64,000 bases of DNA from Nitrospira sp. (GTDB taxonomy: Bacteria > Nitrospirota > Nitrospiria > Nitrospirales > Nitrospiraceae): assembly GCA_029194725.1 (NCBI GenBank), contig JARFXQ010000002.1:124001-188000 (forward strand), read 5' to 3'. Below the pieces are notes generated by a model that saw only the letters and a list, made by a program, of their open reading frames with translations, did no database searches and had not been told where the DNA came from. Below, in pieces: positions 19,978 to 28,900 of the stretch. A program made the translations under genes and the position numbers. Within the stretch, counting starts at the first letter, position 1. Every line of letters begins with the position of its first letter.

Positions 19978-20165
19978 GGGAGTCGCTCCTGGGGAGCCAC
20001 CCTACCAAAAACCCCTCGCTGGCTTCAACCGCTCCGCTGAGCGGGAAGCTCACAGCTGAGTGGACCAGTTTACTTTGCCACTATGATCTTCCGTTAGGAA
20101 GAAAGCATACAGCCGACAATAGCCGATTGCATTTGACCAGAGCTCTTTAGTAGCGTGTTCTACTC

Positions 20166-21170
20166 ATGATTACAGAATTCGTCATCACTTCCGGAGAACA
20201 GCCCAAACGGCTGGACCTCTTTCTCGTCAATCGAGAACGAGAGATCTCGCGGTCTGCTTTGCAGCGGCTGATCGAGCTGGGGCGCATTCGAATCAACGAT
20301 CAGGCGGTGAAGGCGAGTCACAAGATCAAACCCGGCGATAGAATCACCATGGATGTGCCGAAGCCGGAACCTCTTTCGATGAAGGGAGAGGCCATCCCTC
20401 TAGAAGTTCTGTTCGAAGATGAGTCTCTGCTGGTCTTGAATAAACCGCCTGGCATCGTCGTCCATCCTGCTCCGGGGAACTGGACGGGAACCCTGGTGAA
20501 CGCGCTGCTTCATCATTTCCAAACATCGGGCGGCACGATCTCGACGATTGGTGGAAAGGAGAGGCCCGGTCTCGTGCATCGACTAGACAAGGAAACCTCC
20601 GGCGTTATGGTCATCACCAAGACCGACCAGGTGCACCGCGCGCTCGCGGCACAATTCAAACACCATACCATCACCAGGGTGTACGAAGCCTTGGTCTGGG
20701 GCGTTCCCAAGAAAGGCCGTGGACTGATCGATCTGGCTATCGGTCGGGACGTCAAGGATCGGAAGAAATTTTCCCCGAGAACGACCAGCCCCAAGGAATC
20801 CGTTACGGAATATGTGGTGGAGCGGCGGTATGGGAAAGCGGCTGCTCATGTGCTGTTGTATCCCCGAACAGGCCGGACTCATCAACTTCGGGTTCACCTC
20901 GCTTCCTTGGGACATCCCATTCTGGGGGATCACACGTACGGCGGACGGAAGGTCTGTACGGTCGAGGAAGTGGTGATTCCTCGGGTGATGCTCCATGCCA
21001 GGACACTCGGCTTCACCCATCCGACGACAGGCAAGGCGGAAGACTTCACAAGGGTGATGCCAGGCGATATGGAGCGGGTGATGCATGAGATTGACCGGCT
21101 CATCACTCCTGGGGAGAAGGTGCCCCGTGGACCAGTTGTCGGCATGCACGTTGCTGGGGACGTATGCTGA
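20166..21170 (+). CDS. rluD: RluA-family 23S rRNA pseudouridine synthase
   Basis: A 334-aa enzyme that isomerises uridine to pseudouridine in rRNA. An S4 RNA-binding domain covers about 15-75 (RLDLFLVNREREISRSALQR). The catalytic domain has the HRLDKETSG motif with the nucleophilic Asp, and the GRTHQLRVHLASLGHPILGD signature. This pattern fits RluD best, but RluC or RluA specificity cannot be excluded. The downstream ORF overlaps its end by seven bases. Confidence 0.88.
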   Translation: MITEFVITSGEQPKRLDLFLVNREREISRSALQRLIELGRIRINDQAVKASHKIKPGDRITMDVPKPEPLSMKGEAIPLEVLFEDESLLVLNKPPGIVVHPAPGNWTGTLVNALLHHFQTSGGTISTIGGKERPGLVHRLDKETSGVMVITKTDQVHRALAAQFKHHTITRVYEALVWGVPKKGRGLIDLAIGRDVKDRKKFSPRTTSPKESVTEYVVERRYGKAAAHVLLYPRTGRTHQLRVHLASLGHPILGDHTYGGRKVCTVEEVVIPRVMLHARTLGFTHPTTGKAEDFTRVMPGDMERVMHEIDRLITPGEKVPRGPVVGMHVAGDVC

Positions 21171-21586
21171 CCACCGAGGTGCTTGATACCGTGGGAGGAT
21201 TAACGTCTCATCTCAAGTCCTTTGCCGCTAAACTTCCGCCGGTTGTCCATCTGAGCTCGCTACCCTCAGGAGTGAAGCCTTCCTTCGAGGCGGTGGATGG
21301 CTACGAAACCATCGTATCACGCGCGCGGAGCCAGAGTGCTGGAACACCCTACAAGTCGCTGAATGAATCGTTGGTGTCATCTCTGGAGGCATTTGAAATT
21401 GGGAACCTCCTCGGGGCCGTTCAGCCGCTTCTCTCGGCATTGGATCACTTGGAACGAATGCAGCGTGATAAAGAAATTGAGATGGGACGAACGGACGAAA
21501 AGCGACTCAAGGAGTACCGCACCGCCCTACACAAAGTCCTTCCAGGCAATAAGCCGGAATTGGACGGCGCGGGTCAAGGCATGTGA
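21164..21586 (+). CDS. Hypothetical helical protein
   Basis: A 140-aa protein of unrecognised family, overlapping the pseudouridine synthase gene by seven bases and so likely translated with it. It is mainly helical, with NESLVSSLEAFEIGNLLGAV and a charged C-terminal stretch MQRDKEIEMGRTDEKRLKEY. No signal peptide or membrane segment. Confidence 0.6.
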   Translation: MLTTEVLDTVGGLTSHLKSFAAKLPPVVHLSSLPSGVKPSFEAVDGYETIVSRARSQSAGTPYKSLNESLVSSLEAFEIGNLLGAVQPLLSALDHLERMQRDKEIEMGRTDEKRLKEYRTALHKVLPGNKPELDGAGQGM

Positions 21587-21629
21587 TGCGCAGTATTGCG
21601 TTGTGAATGCTGAAAACTCAGCCAGGCGG

Positions 21630-21809
21630 CTAGTGGCCCATCTTGGGTCCCAACGCATTCGCGCCAACGGTGACGAGTTTGAAACGAGTGATATTCCCGC
21701 AGTGAGGACATTTCGCTCGAACAGTTTCATCGTCGAGCACCTCGTACTCATCAGTCTTCAGCCACATGAGTTGAGAGCACTTTGGGCAGGTTCGGACTTG
21801 CGTTGACAT
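21630..21809 (-). CDS. Small zinc-ribbon protein
   Basis: A 59-aa protein starting MSTQVRTCPKCSQLMWLKTD. Two CxxC pairs (CPKC at 8-11 and CPHC at 34-37) form a likely zinc ribbon. The reading frame is open further upstream, but a GGGGAAACC run just before this ATG supports the short form. It could bind RNA or DNA; no specific function can be given. Confidence 0.55.
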   Translation of the reverse strand: MSTQVRTCPKCSQLMWLKTDEYEVLDDETVRAKCPHCGNITRFKLVTVGANALGPKMGH

Positions 21810-21857
21810 CGGTTTCCCCGTACACTCCAAACAATTCGGGGGATACTCTAGTATAAG

Positions 21858-22289
21858 ATGCCTCCAACCCTCAAGTCCGCCGTCACCTACTCGACAAAAG
21901 AACTCCCTGAAGCAAGTCAGCTCCTCAGGCTGTTTCACCAGGCGCCTTGGGCCAAGAGCCGATCGCTCGATAAGGCGAAGGACATGTTGCGCCATACCGA
22001 CCTGACCGTCTGTGCCTGGGATGGTGATCAACTGATCGGGTTCGGCCGCGTACTCACAGACTTCATCTATCGTGCAACCATCTGGGATGTGATCGTCGAC
22101 AAGGCCTATCAGGGGCAGGGAGTTGGGACTGAGATCGTCCAGCGCATCCTCAATCACCCCCGCCTTAAGCGAGTGGAGCTCTTTTGGCTCTGTACCAGGC
22201 GTCCGGGTTTTTATGAAAAATTGGGCTTCAGCTCAAAGGAGCAGACCGGCATGGTGTGGAGTCGGGTCAAAAATCGTCGTCTAAGATAG
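21858..22289 (+). CDS. GNAT-family N-acetyltransferase
   Basis: A 143-aa acetyltransferase. The acetyl-CoA loop is VDKAYQGQGVGTEIVQRIL (Q-G-Q-G-V-G) near residue 80, followed by the C-terminal RRPGFYEKLGFS motif. The substrate is unknown. It is divergent from the small zinc-ribbon gene. Confidence 0.87.
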   Translation: MPPTLKSAVTYSTKELPEASQLLRLFHQAPWAKSRSLDKAKDMLRHTDLTVCAWDGDQLIGFGRVLTDFIYRATIWDVIVDKAYQGQGVGTEIVQRILNHPRLKRVELFWLCTRRPGFYEKLGFSSKEQTGMVWSRVKNRRLR

Positions 22290-22360
22290 AAACTTTTTTC
22301 CGGTGTAGCCGCCCCCTCCGCAGTCACACGAAAGGCTGGCCACGGTCCAGCGGTAACAAG

Positions 22361-22990
22361 CTAGAAATACATCTTCCCGCCAAAGAGAAAGCCGAACGAG
22401 GAGGCATTCCAATCATCATTCCTTATTCCGTTGACGGTCGCATGACCGTTGTTTTGTTTGTAGGCCCATTCGACGTTGAAGGCGAACCGTTCAGTGAACC
22501 GGTAATCGCCTCCCCAGCCTAAGCGCCAAGCGAAGTTATTGCTCGGACTGATGCTAGTAGTCGTATCCTCGCCGAAACTGTTGACGTTCACGCCGAAGCT
22601 CATGTTCACATAGGGGGTGAACCGACCTACTTTCACCGGACGTAGTTCTATTGTGGGAAGCACTGATACCGTATCTTGATGTCCCAGGTCCGTGTCAGTT
22701 CGCTCTACGCTGACTCCGTGCCGTTCCCACTCAAGCATCATTCCGATCAAAAACCAGGTATTGAGACTGTACATACCTTGAAAATTGACCAGTGGTCCTA
22801 TTGACGTCGAAGTATTCTCCGTGAGCTGCTGGGTAAGCGGGGCAAAGCCTGCTCGATAACCCACTATCCACTTGCCTGCTTCAATCCCCCCGAATCCTTC
22901 AGCCAAGGCATCGGTTGAAGTGAGGATCACCGTTGCAGCAATGACGACCAACAATCCAACCAACCCAGCCCGCAGACCTCGTCTCCGCAT
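22361..22990 (-). CDS. Outer-membrane beta-barrel protein
   Basis: A 209-aa exported protein. Residues 1-30 form a signal peptide (LVGLLVVIAATVILTSTDAL). The rest is alternating hydrophobic and polar residues with many Gly and aromatic residues. It ends SFGFLFGGKMYF, with the terminal Phe typical of outer-membrane barrels. About eight strands can be counted, similar to OmpW/OmpX-like small barrels. Its ligand is unknown. Confidence 0.75.
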   Translation of the reverse strand: MRRRGLRAGLVGLLVVIAATVILTSTDALAEGFGGIEAGKWIVGYRAGFAPLTQQLTENTSTSIGPLVNFQGMYSLNTWFLIGMMLEWERHGVSVERTDTDLGHQDTVSVLPTIELRPVKVGRFTPYVNMSFGVNVNSFGEDTTTSISPSNNFAWRLGWGGDYRFTERFAFNVEWAYKQNNGHATVNGIRNDDWNASSFGFLFGGKMYF

Positions 22991-23148
22991 GAGACTCCTC
23001 CTCTCGAATGTGGCCGATTCGCTCGCATGCTGATACTGACAGGTTCGGTATCTCGTTACACTTGGAGAAACGAGAACTCACCGCCGATTCCCATCGGGGG
23101 AGAGGGCTAGCATAGACATAGCATTATAGCGAAAGCGGGGCAAGGTAC

Positions 23149-23979
23149 TTAATGAGAATGAGCGGCCCGCATCCGCCGCGCACGTTTTGGCGAGAAGAAA
23201 ACCGAAATGAAAAACAGAGTGGTGGCTAGTAGGACAATGGCCGGCCCGGAAGGCACATCCCACAGAGCAGAGATCAGGACACCGGACACGGCCGTCAGAA
23301 TGCCGATTGCCGAGGAATAGAAGGTCAGTGCCGCGAGACTATGGGTGAGTTGGTAGGCGGTCGAGGCCGGAATCAGGATCATGGCAAAGACCAAAATGGC
23401 TCCGACGGTCTTTAGTGAGACCACCACCGTCAAGGCCACTAGCGTCAAGAGGAGAAAAAACATCTGTCGGGCTGGTACGCCGGACGCTTCAGCCATCTCT
23501 TGGTCGAAGGCGATGAAATAGAGTTCTTTGGAAAACAGGAGAAGGAGGCCCAGCACAAGAACGCTCAATGCTCCAATGATGCGGAGTTCTTCGGGAGTGA
23601 CCGATAGAACGCTGCCGAACAAGAATCCGTACACCTCGGCATTGTAGGTTTTCATCAGTCCGATAAAGAGGATGGCCAGTGCCATTGTCGTGGTATAGAG
23701 AATACCGATTGAGACATCCAGTTTCATTCGGCCACGTTCTTCGACCCATCCGGTAATCCAGACCGTCGCAAGGCCGAACACGATGGCGAGCAGCAATGGC
23801 GGCCACCCCATCAAGTAGCCGAGTGTCACGCCCGCAAATGCGGCATGCGATGTCCCGGCGCCGACGAATGCCAATCCTCGCAACACCACAAACACCCCGA
23901 TGACGGAGCAGAGCCCTCCCACCATCGCCGCGGCAAGCAGCGAGCGTTGCATGAAATCATAGGCGAGAAGATCGAGCAT
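23149..23979 (-). CDS. Metal ABC transporter permease (ZnuB/MntB type)
   Basis: A 276-aa ABC-3 family permease with about eight membrane helices. Family features are VLRGLAFVGAGTSHAAFAGV near residue 33 and VGAILVFAMILIPASTAYQL near residue 187. It ends with a His-rich tail (AAHSH). It would import zinc or manganese with the ATPase at 32717-33508 and the binding protein at 33547-34497. It lies on the same strand but 8.7 kb away, with the Rhs island in between. Confidence 0.9.
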   Translation of the reverse strand: MLDLLAYDFMQRSLLAAAMVGGLCSVIGVFVVLRGLAFVGAGTSHAAFAGVTLGYLMGWPPLLLAIVFGLATVWITGWVEERGRMKLDVSIGILYTTTMALAILFIGLMKTYNAEVYGFLFGSVLSVTPEELRIIGALSVLVLGLLLLFSKELYFIAFDQEMAEASGVPARQMFFLLLTLVALTVVVSLKTVGAILVFAMILIPASTAYQLTHSLAALTFYSSAIGILTAVSGVLISALWDVPSGPAIVLLATTLFFISVFFSPKRARRMRAAHSH

Positions 23980-24485
23980 GAGTGGTAAAACTATGAACGA
24001 ATGCTGACTCGACCGATGTTATCCGGCCATTCTCGTAGTGAACGGCTTCTCGACCCCATCGGATAATGCCTCGAGCCGAAAAGGTGCGGTTATTGAACCC
24101 GCCGCTACTTTCTATGTGCGCAAGACCAGCAGCGTAGAAGAATCATAGGCCAAGAGCATAATGGGGATACAGGAAGACAGTTCGGATGGCAAGAAGAATT
24201 ATCGCGGAGTGTAACTGGCACATTATTATGGCCGTTTTTTGAAGTACAAAATCTTGTCCAGTTAGGCTGCCCTTAAGGGGGGCCACCGTGACGTGGACAT
24301 TCTCTTTTGGAAGAAAGCTGGGTTGCCTGTGCTCCCAACTAGAGAGCAATAGCAGGTGGGTTGGTATCTGGTGGATTGAAGATCAGATAATCCTAAAAAC
24401 GGCAGTTGAAGCAGCGGCCTACTCCGGGATCGCCTGGCTGGAAGCGGATTGGCGGCACATTTCTTCGTACGAAGGGAGTCATCCA
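23980..24485. other. Gene-free stretch at the edge of the Rhs island
   Basis: About 500 bases with no supported gene. GTTAGGC occurs at 24262-24268, followed by a GC-rich CCTTAAGGGGGGCC string, then a stretch that leads into the transposase remnant. The terminus of that insertion element may lie here, but no inverted repeat could be paired with the other side. Confidence 0.4.
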
Positions 24486-25018
24486 ATGGGTGAGGTACTA
24501 CGCAAGGCCGTGGCAGGACAGAAGGGGGCGATGGCGCTCGATCCCTTTGGGGGGCGAATCCACGTGGAGTGGGACCCTGCTGCCGCCGTGACCTCACGTG
24601 GACAGCTGCCGTTCTTCATCGAGTTTCTCAAGGTGAGTGGCCTGTTCGAGGGTGGGGGACTGCCCGCTGGCCTACCACAGCCACCACGCGTCGGATACAC
24701 GCACCGTGCTCGCCACCGTGCGGCTGTCGATCCTCGCCGGCCACCACCTCGACGCGCCTAGCACGGCGATTCGCCATGACGGCCTCCCCCCCGAGGCTGG
24801 TGTGTGGCTGGATGCCGGACCGAAGGCTGCGCGCCCCGCCGTGTTGCGCGGGGACGTGGCCTTGGGCAACGAATCGGTGCTCCGCGAGGCCGAGGAGCGC
24901 GATCAGCCGTCTCGCACCACGCGGCGCGTCACGAAGCAGGTGCAGGCCCTCCTGAAGACGCGCTTCCGTTCCACCGCATGGGAAGAGGCGGGCCAGGGGT
25001 GGGAAGGGGGGATGAGAC
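24486..25018 (+). pseudogene. Decayed DDE transposase (IS4/IS1380-like)
   Basis: The first frame gives GGRIHVEWDPAAAVTSRGQL then PFFIEFLKVSGLFEG. A shift near 24650 leads to GDCPLAYHSHHASDTRTVLA followed by TVRLSILAGHH, then AVLRGDVALGNESVLREAEE. This order is that of IS4/IS1380-type transposases. There is at least one frameshift, and pieces are missing after IRHDGL and in the QPSRTTRRV segment, so it is not functional. It lies at the permease side of the Rhs island and may have taken part in its arrival. Confidence 0.65.
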
Positions 25019-25177
25019 GCCGCTGCTGTCAAACTGGAGCCGAATGGCGCCTCCCAATGCACCAAAGGCCAATCCCCGTCCAATGTTCGTTCCGCCTGCG
25101 ACAGCACTGAGCCCCCCGTCGAAGGTCCTGCAATACGGTTGTTCCATCCCATTTGAAAGTGCGACTTTTTCCGCCAA
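25019..25177 (-). pseudogene. Possible orphan Rhs tip fragment
   Basis: On the minus strand the frame reads FDGGLSAVAGGTNIGRGLAF then GALGGAIRLQFDSSG, a glycine-alanine-rich string like the linker of the rhs tip at about 26580-26650 (ALGQDPGRGAMYGAAMGAAL). It is cut by the transposase remnant. Displaced tips downstream of rhs genes are common, so this could be one, but the similarity is only of composition and pattern. Confidence 0.3.
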
Positions 25178-25356
25178 TTGTACGGGGACTCCCCATCTGC
25201 CTTCCGCACAGAAATCATGATGAGGCTGCTTCGATCTTTGCCGACACTGTCTGAGGATTCAAATACTGGCTTATCCAGAGGATGGTCTTCTTGCCCTTGA
25301 TGAGAGTCCTCGAGAGCGGCGGTACCTTTTAATCCTGTGATGTCGCTATCCTGAGC

Positions 25357-25899
25357 CTACTCGTTTGCCCCCATGATCCAATGACTCTCGACAGGCACCA
25401 CCTTGCCATGTGTGAGGTTGCGGAAGGTACATCTCAACAGCAGCGGTTTACGGTCATAGGAATTGGGGATACTGCTGAAATTGACACTGGACATACTTGA
25501 TTCTTTCGGTTGAATGATTTGTTTTCCCACCTCATCTCGTTCTGTGAAGTCATTATTCTCGGAAATGCCGGCCATCGGATACATTGTAGTCCCAGCTGTT
25601 AAGGTGCACGTCGGTGGCTGTATGCTTAATTCGTTGATCCCAATATTCATTACACGAATCCTAAAATCAACCCACCGTTTTACCCATATACCAAACCACC
25701 AGCCGTGTGACTCTGTCCCATAGACTCCATTTATCGAAACCCGTACGTCGCCAATCACTGCATGAAATTCTTCTTGGGAATAATTGGTGTCTTGACCAAG
25801 TCCTTTGCTGATTTTGAGTGGCTGTGCAAACGACCAGAAAAGATCGCATCCGCTCGTACTGGATATCACAATGAACCAAACAAAAATCTTCCCCAGCAT
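25357..25899 (-). CDS. Lipoprotein next to the Rhs tip
   Basis: A 180-aa protein from MLGKIFVWFIVISSTSGC; a start at 25926 is also possible. The signal segment ends in a Cys that fits a lipobox, though STSGC is not an ideal one. The rest is a beta-rich domain with a few cysteines (PPTCTLTAG, LLRCTFRN). It is read from the same strand directly after the rhs gene, 39 bases away, the usual place for an immunity protein. Its sequence is visibly richer in A+T than the core genes. The immunity role is an inference from position. Confidence 0.6.
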   Translation of the reverse strand: MLGKIFVWFIVISSTSGCDLFWSFAQPLKISKGLGQDTNYSQEEFHAVIGDVRVSINGVYGTESHGWWFGIWVKRWVDFRIRVMNIGINELSIQPPTCTLTAGTTMYPMAGISENNDFTERDEVGKQIIQPKESSMSSVNFSSIPNSYDRKPLLLRCTFRNLTHGKVVPVESHWIMGANE

Positions 25900-25938
25900 C
25901 GCGGCCATGCTTGCCTGACGTGGCACCTACGGATCTCC

Positions 25939-28900
25939 TTAACAACTAAGTTCATATGGCCCGCGTAGCGTACACCCTTCATAACTCTTATGATAATGAG
26001 GTGACGTCATCGCATTGCCGAGGCCATAGATTTCATTGAGATTGTACATGAAAGGGTTCTGGCCAGTTAAGGCAACAAAGGGGACCTGTACTCCATAACC
26101 ACCCAGAAAAGCGATGCCCTGGTCGGCATACTGAGAAACATGTCCTAACTCATGTAGGAAGGTCTCGGTCGCGAACTCCATATATTTACTATTCGGTGTC
26201 ACATTGGCGTCAAAGAGTGCTCCATGGATATTCGTGTTCATCGTGATGACGTTTCCAAACGTTATCGCTCCACCACACCAACTGCATGGATAAGCAAACG
26301 CCCCATCACTATACGTTGGAGTTCGAAAACCCGACGCTGCCAATCCAACACCGTGACCTAAGAGATTATTAAACTGACGTCCCCCTGCTGACACGAGCGC
26401 CCCGGCCCAGGCACCCTGGCCAATGTCTCGGCCCTGAATACCCGCTGCGGTTGCACCGAAGGCTGCTCCTCTGAGCGAATCATTCACTACTTGATTGGCA
26501 TACTTGGCTGCCCAATTCGTAGAGCTGTTTCCAAACGGCTGAAATCCTGGATTCGGGACCACTGACAAAGCCGCACCCATCGCGGCTCCATACATCGCGC
26601 CCCTGCCGGGATCTTGCCCAAGGGCTGCAGAAGATGCTGCTCCCGCTGCCGAATGCGCTAGAGCACTACCGACAAACCCACATCCCACAGGGCAGAGCCC
26701 TCCAGTAATGGCTCCCGATACGGCCCCATACTTGGCAGCGTCAATGAGATCACCCTCAGTGGCAGCCGCAATTGCCACGCTTGTCACGGTTGAGACGGCT
26801 GCGGTGACGACAATCCCTATGAGGATGGGGATAAAAGCAAAATGGCCTGAGGGATCAGTATAGAGCATCGGATTGTTTTTAGCATACGCATAGCGGTTCA
26901 GATCTTGCGGATCTCGAGCATTCGGCACGATCGTATCCGGCGAGATAAACCGACCGAACCACGGGTCATAATACCGCGACCCATAGAAGTAGAAGTCGGT
27001 GCTGTAGTCGAACTCCTTGCCCGTGTACTTATAGGGCACATCGACGGCCGGAGTCGTGAAACTCTGATTCGTGCGGACGCCACCATAGGGAGAATAGGTG
27101 AGCGCCTGGACCTTGGCCCCGGTGCTGTCGGTGATCACACTGGAGCTGCCCAGATGATCCCCATGCCAGTAGTGCAGGGTCCCGTTCGTGGCGACCGTCG
27201 CAATACGGGTGTCGCCAGCCCAGATGAACCGGCTGCAGCTGGTATTGGCTCCGGTCGTATCGCATTCATAGAGTTTGCTGATATACCGAGTGGTCGTGGT
27301 GCCCACGATCTTCTTCACCCGCCCGCCATCGCCGTCATAGACGAAGGTGGAGTTGATCGTTGTAGTGCCAAACGTGGTCACGGCGCTCGCCAAGCGATTG
27401 TCGACGTTAAACGTCGTACTGGAGCTGTAATCGCCGAGCGTACTCGTGATGCCCGTCTGGTTACCATTATTGTCGTAGCTGTACTGATAAGGGCCAGCGA
27501 TCTGGACGGCATGGGGCCGCACGACTCCCGCGCCACTGGTGGGATAGGTAAAGGTCCCTCCAGTGAGTTGACTGTTCGACAGGATATTACCGATCTGGTT
27601 ATAGCTATAGGTGATCGTGTCCATCGCGCCCCCGGTCCCATAGGGCCCGGTGGCACTGGTCAGGCGGTCCAAGGCATCGTAGCCGAAGTCCTGGTTCCCA
27701 TTAATGGGATCCGTGATGAGATCCACATTCCCATCGGCCGTAAAAGTATAGGTGAAATCTTGATACAGCGGATTCGCTCCTTTCTGGGTCTTGAGCGTAC
27801 AAAGCTTAAAGCTATTGGCCGGAATACAGGTCGAATGCGCCGGATCGGCAAAGGTACTGGTGGTAACCACGCCATTGCCATAGGTAATGGTTTGGGCTTG
27901 GCCCTGTGAGGTGTAGTTGCTATAGATGGCATAGGTGGTCGTGCCACTGCCTGACTTATCTCGGACCCGCTCCAAGACCGGCCCAGTATAGAGATACTCA
28001 ACCGTCTTGGCGGGAGAGGTCGGATAGGTCACTTCTTTCAGCCGGCCTAAGCCGTCAAAGACACTGGTCGTGACATAGGTGGTGCCATCGAGCACTTTGG
28101 TACTCTTGCTGACCCGGCCCATAGCATCATATTCAAAGGTGACGTTCGTGGCGGCATCAATCACTTGTTTCAACCGGCCCTTCCTGTTGAAGGTGTTGAC
28201 GGTATCGTCATAGATGTAGCGCACGTCGCCGCTGCCGGCGGCTTTCTGAGTCGTGTAGTCCTTTTGCGTGCGGCGGTTCAGTCCGTCGTACCGAAACCAG
28301 AGATGCTGACTTTTGGCATCAGTTTGCCGAGTGAGATTCCCCCCCGCATCGTATTGGTAGTTCCAGCAAGGAGCGGCGTACCAGGGATAGGTGCCAGCTG
28401 GACTCAAGGCAGTCAGATCGCCGCACGTACTGGTCCCATTGGTACTCATGTCAGGGTCGGACAGGGCGAGCTTGCGGCTTAAGCTGTCGTACCGCATGGT
28501 GGTGCGATTGCCCAGGGCATCGATGACTTTGGTCAGATTCCCGAGCAGATCATAGGTGTAGTTCGTAGTGGCGTAGGGCGTCCCCACGGCGGTGTCACAG
28601 GTACTCGTGGTGGTGTTGTATTCCTCAATCTTCACAACTCGTCCGTAAGCATCTTTGGTCTCGCGCTTGCGGGCCCCACTGGGATCGAGGGTGACCGTGA
28701 TGAATGGCGCATAGCAACTTTTACTTGTGAGGGGAGTTCCGCTCAGTGTATCCGGATGCGTTACTTGAACCACACGGCCCAGCGCATCGTAGCTCATGGT
28801 GCGCCAGCGGCCCGTGACTGATTCAGTGGTTTTAAAGTATGGGAGGCTCGTGCGGAACACCTGGCCTTTAACATCATATTGAGTCTCGGTAACGAGGGTG

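Noticed and set aside
24262..24268. Further GTTAGGC heptamer near the Rhs island as another cassette boundary
   Set aside because: No facing GCCTAAC in range and no cassette-like gene follows; single heptamers are expected by chance in a window of this size, as another inside the GGDEF gene shows.
26905..27909. Plus-strand open frame of 334 codons opposite rhs
   Set aside because: Repetitive codon bias of the YD-repeat gene on the other strand leaves the complement open; the translation is low-complexity and unlike a protein family.
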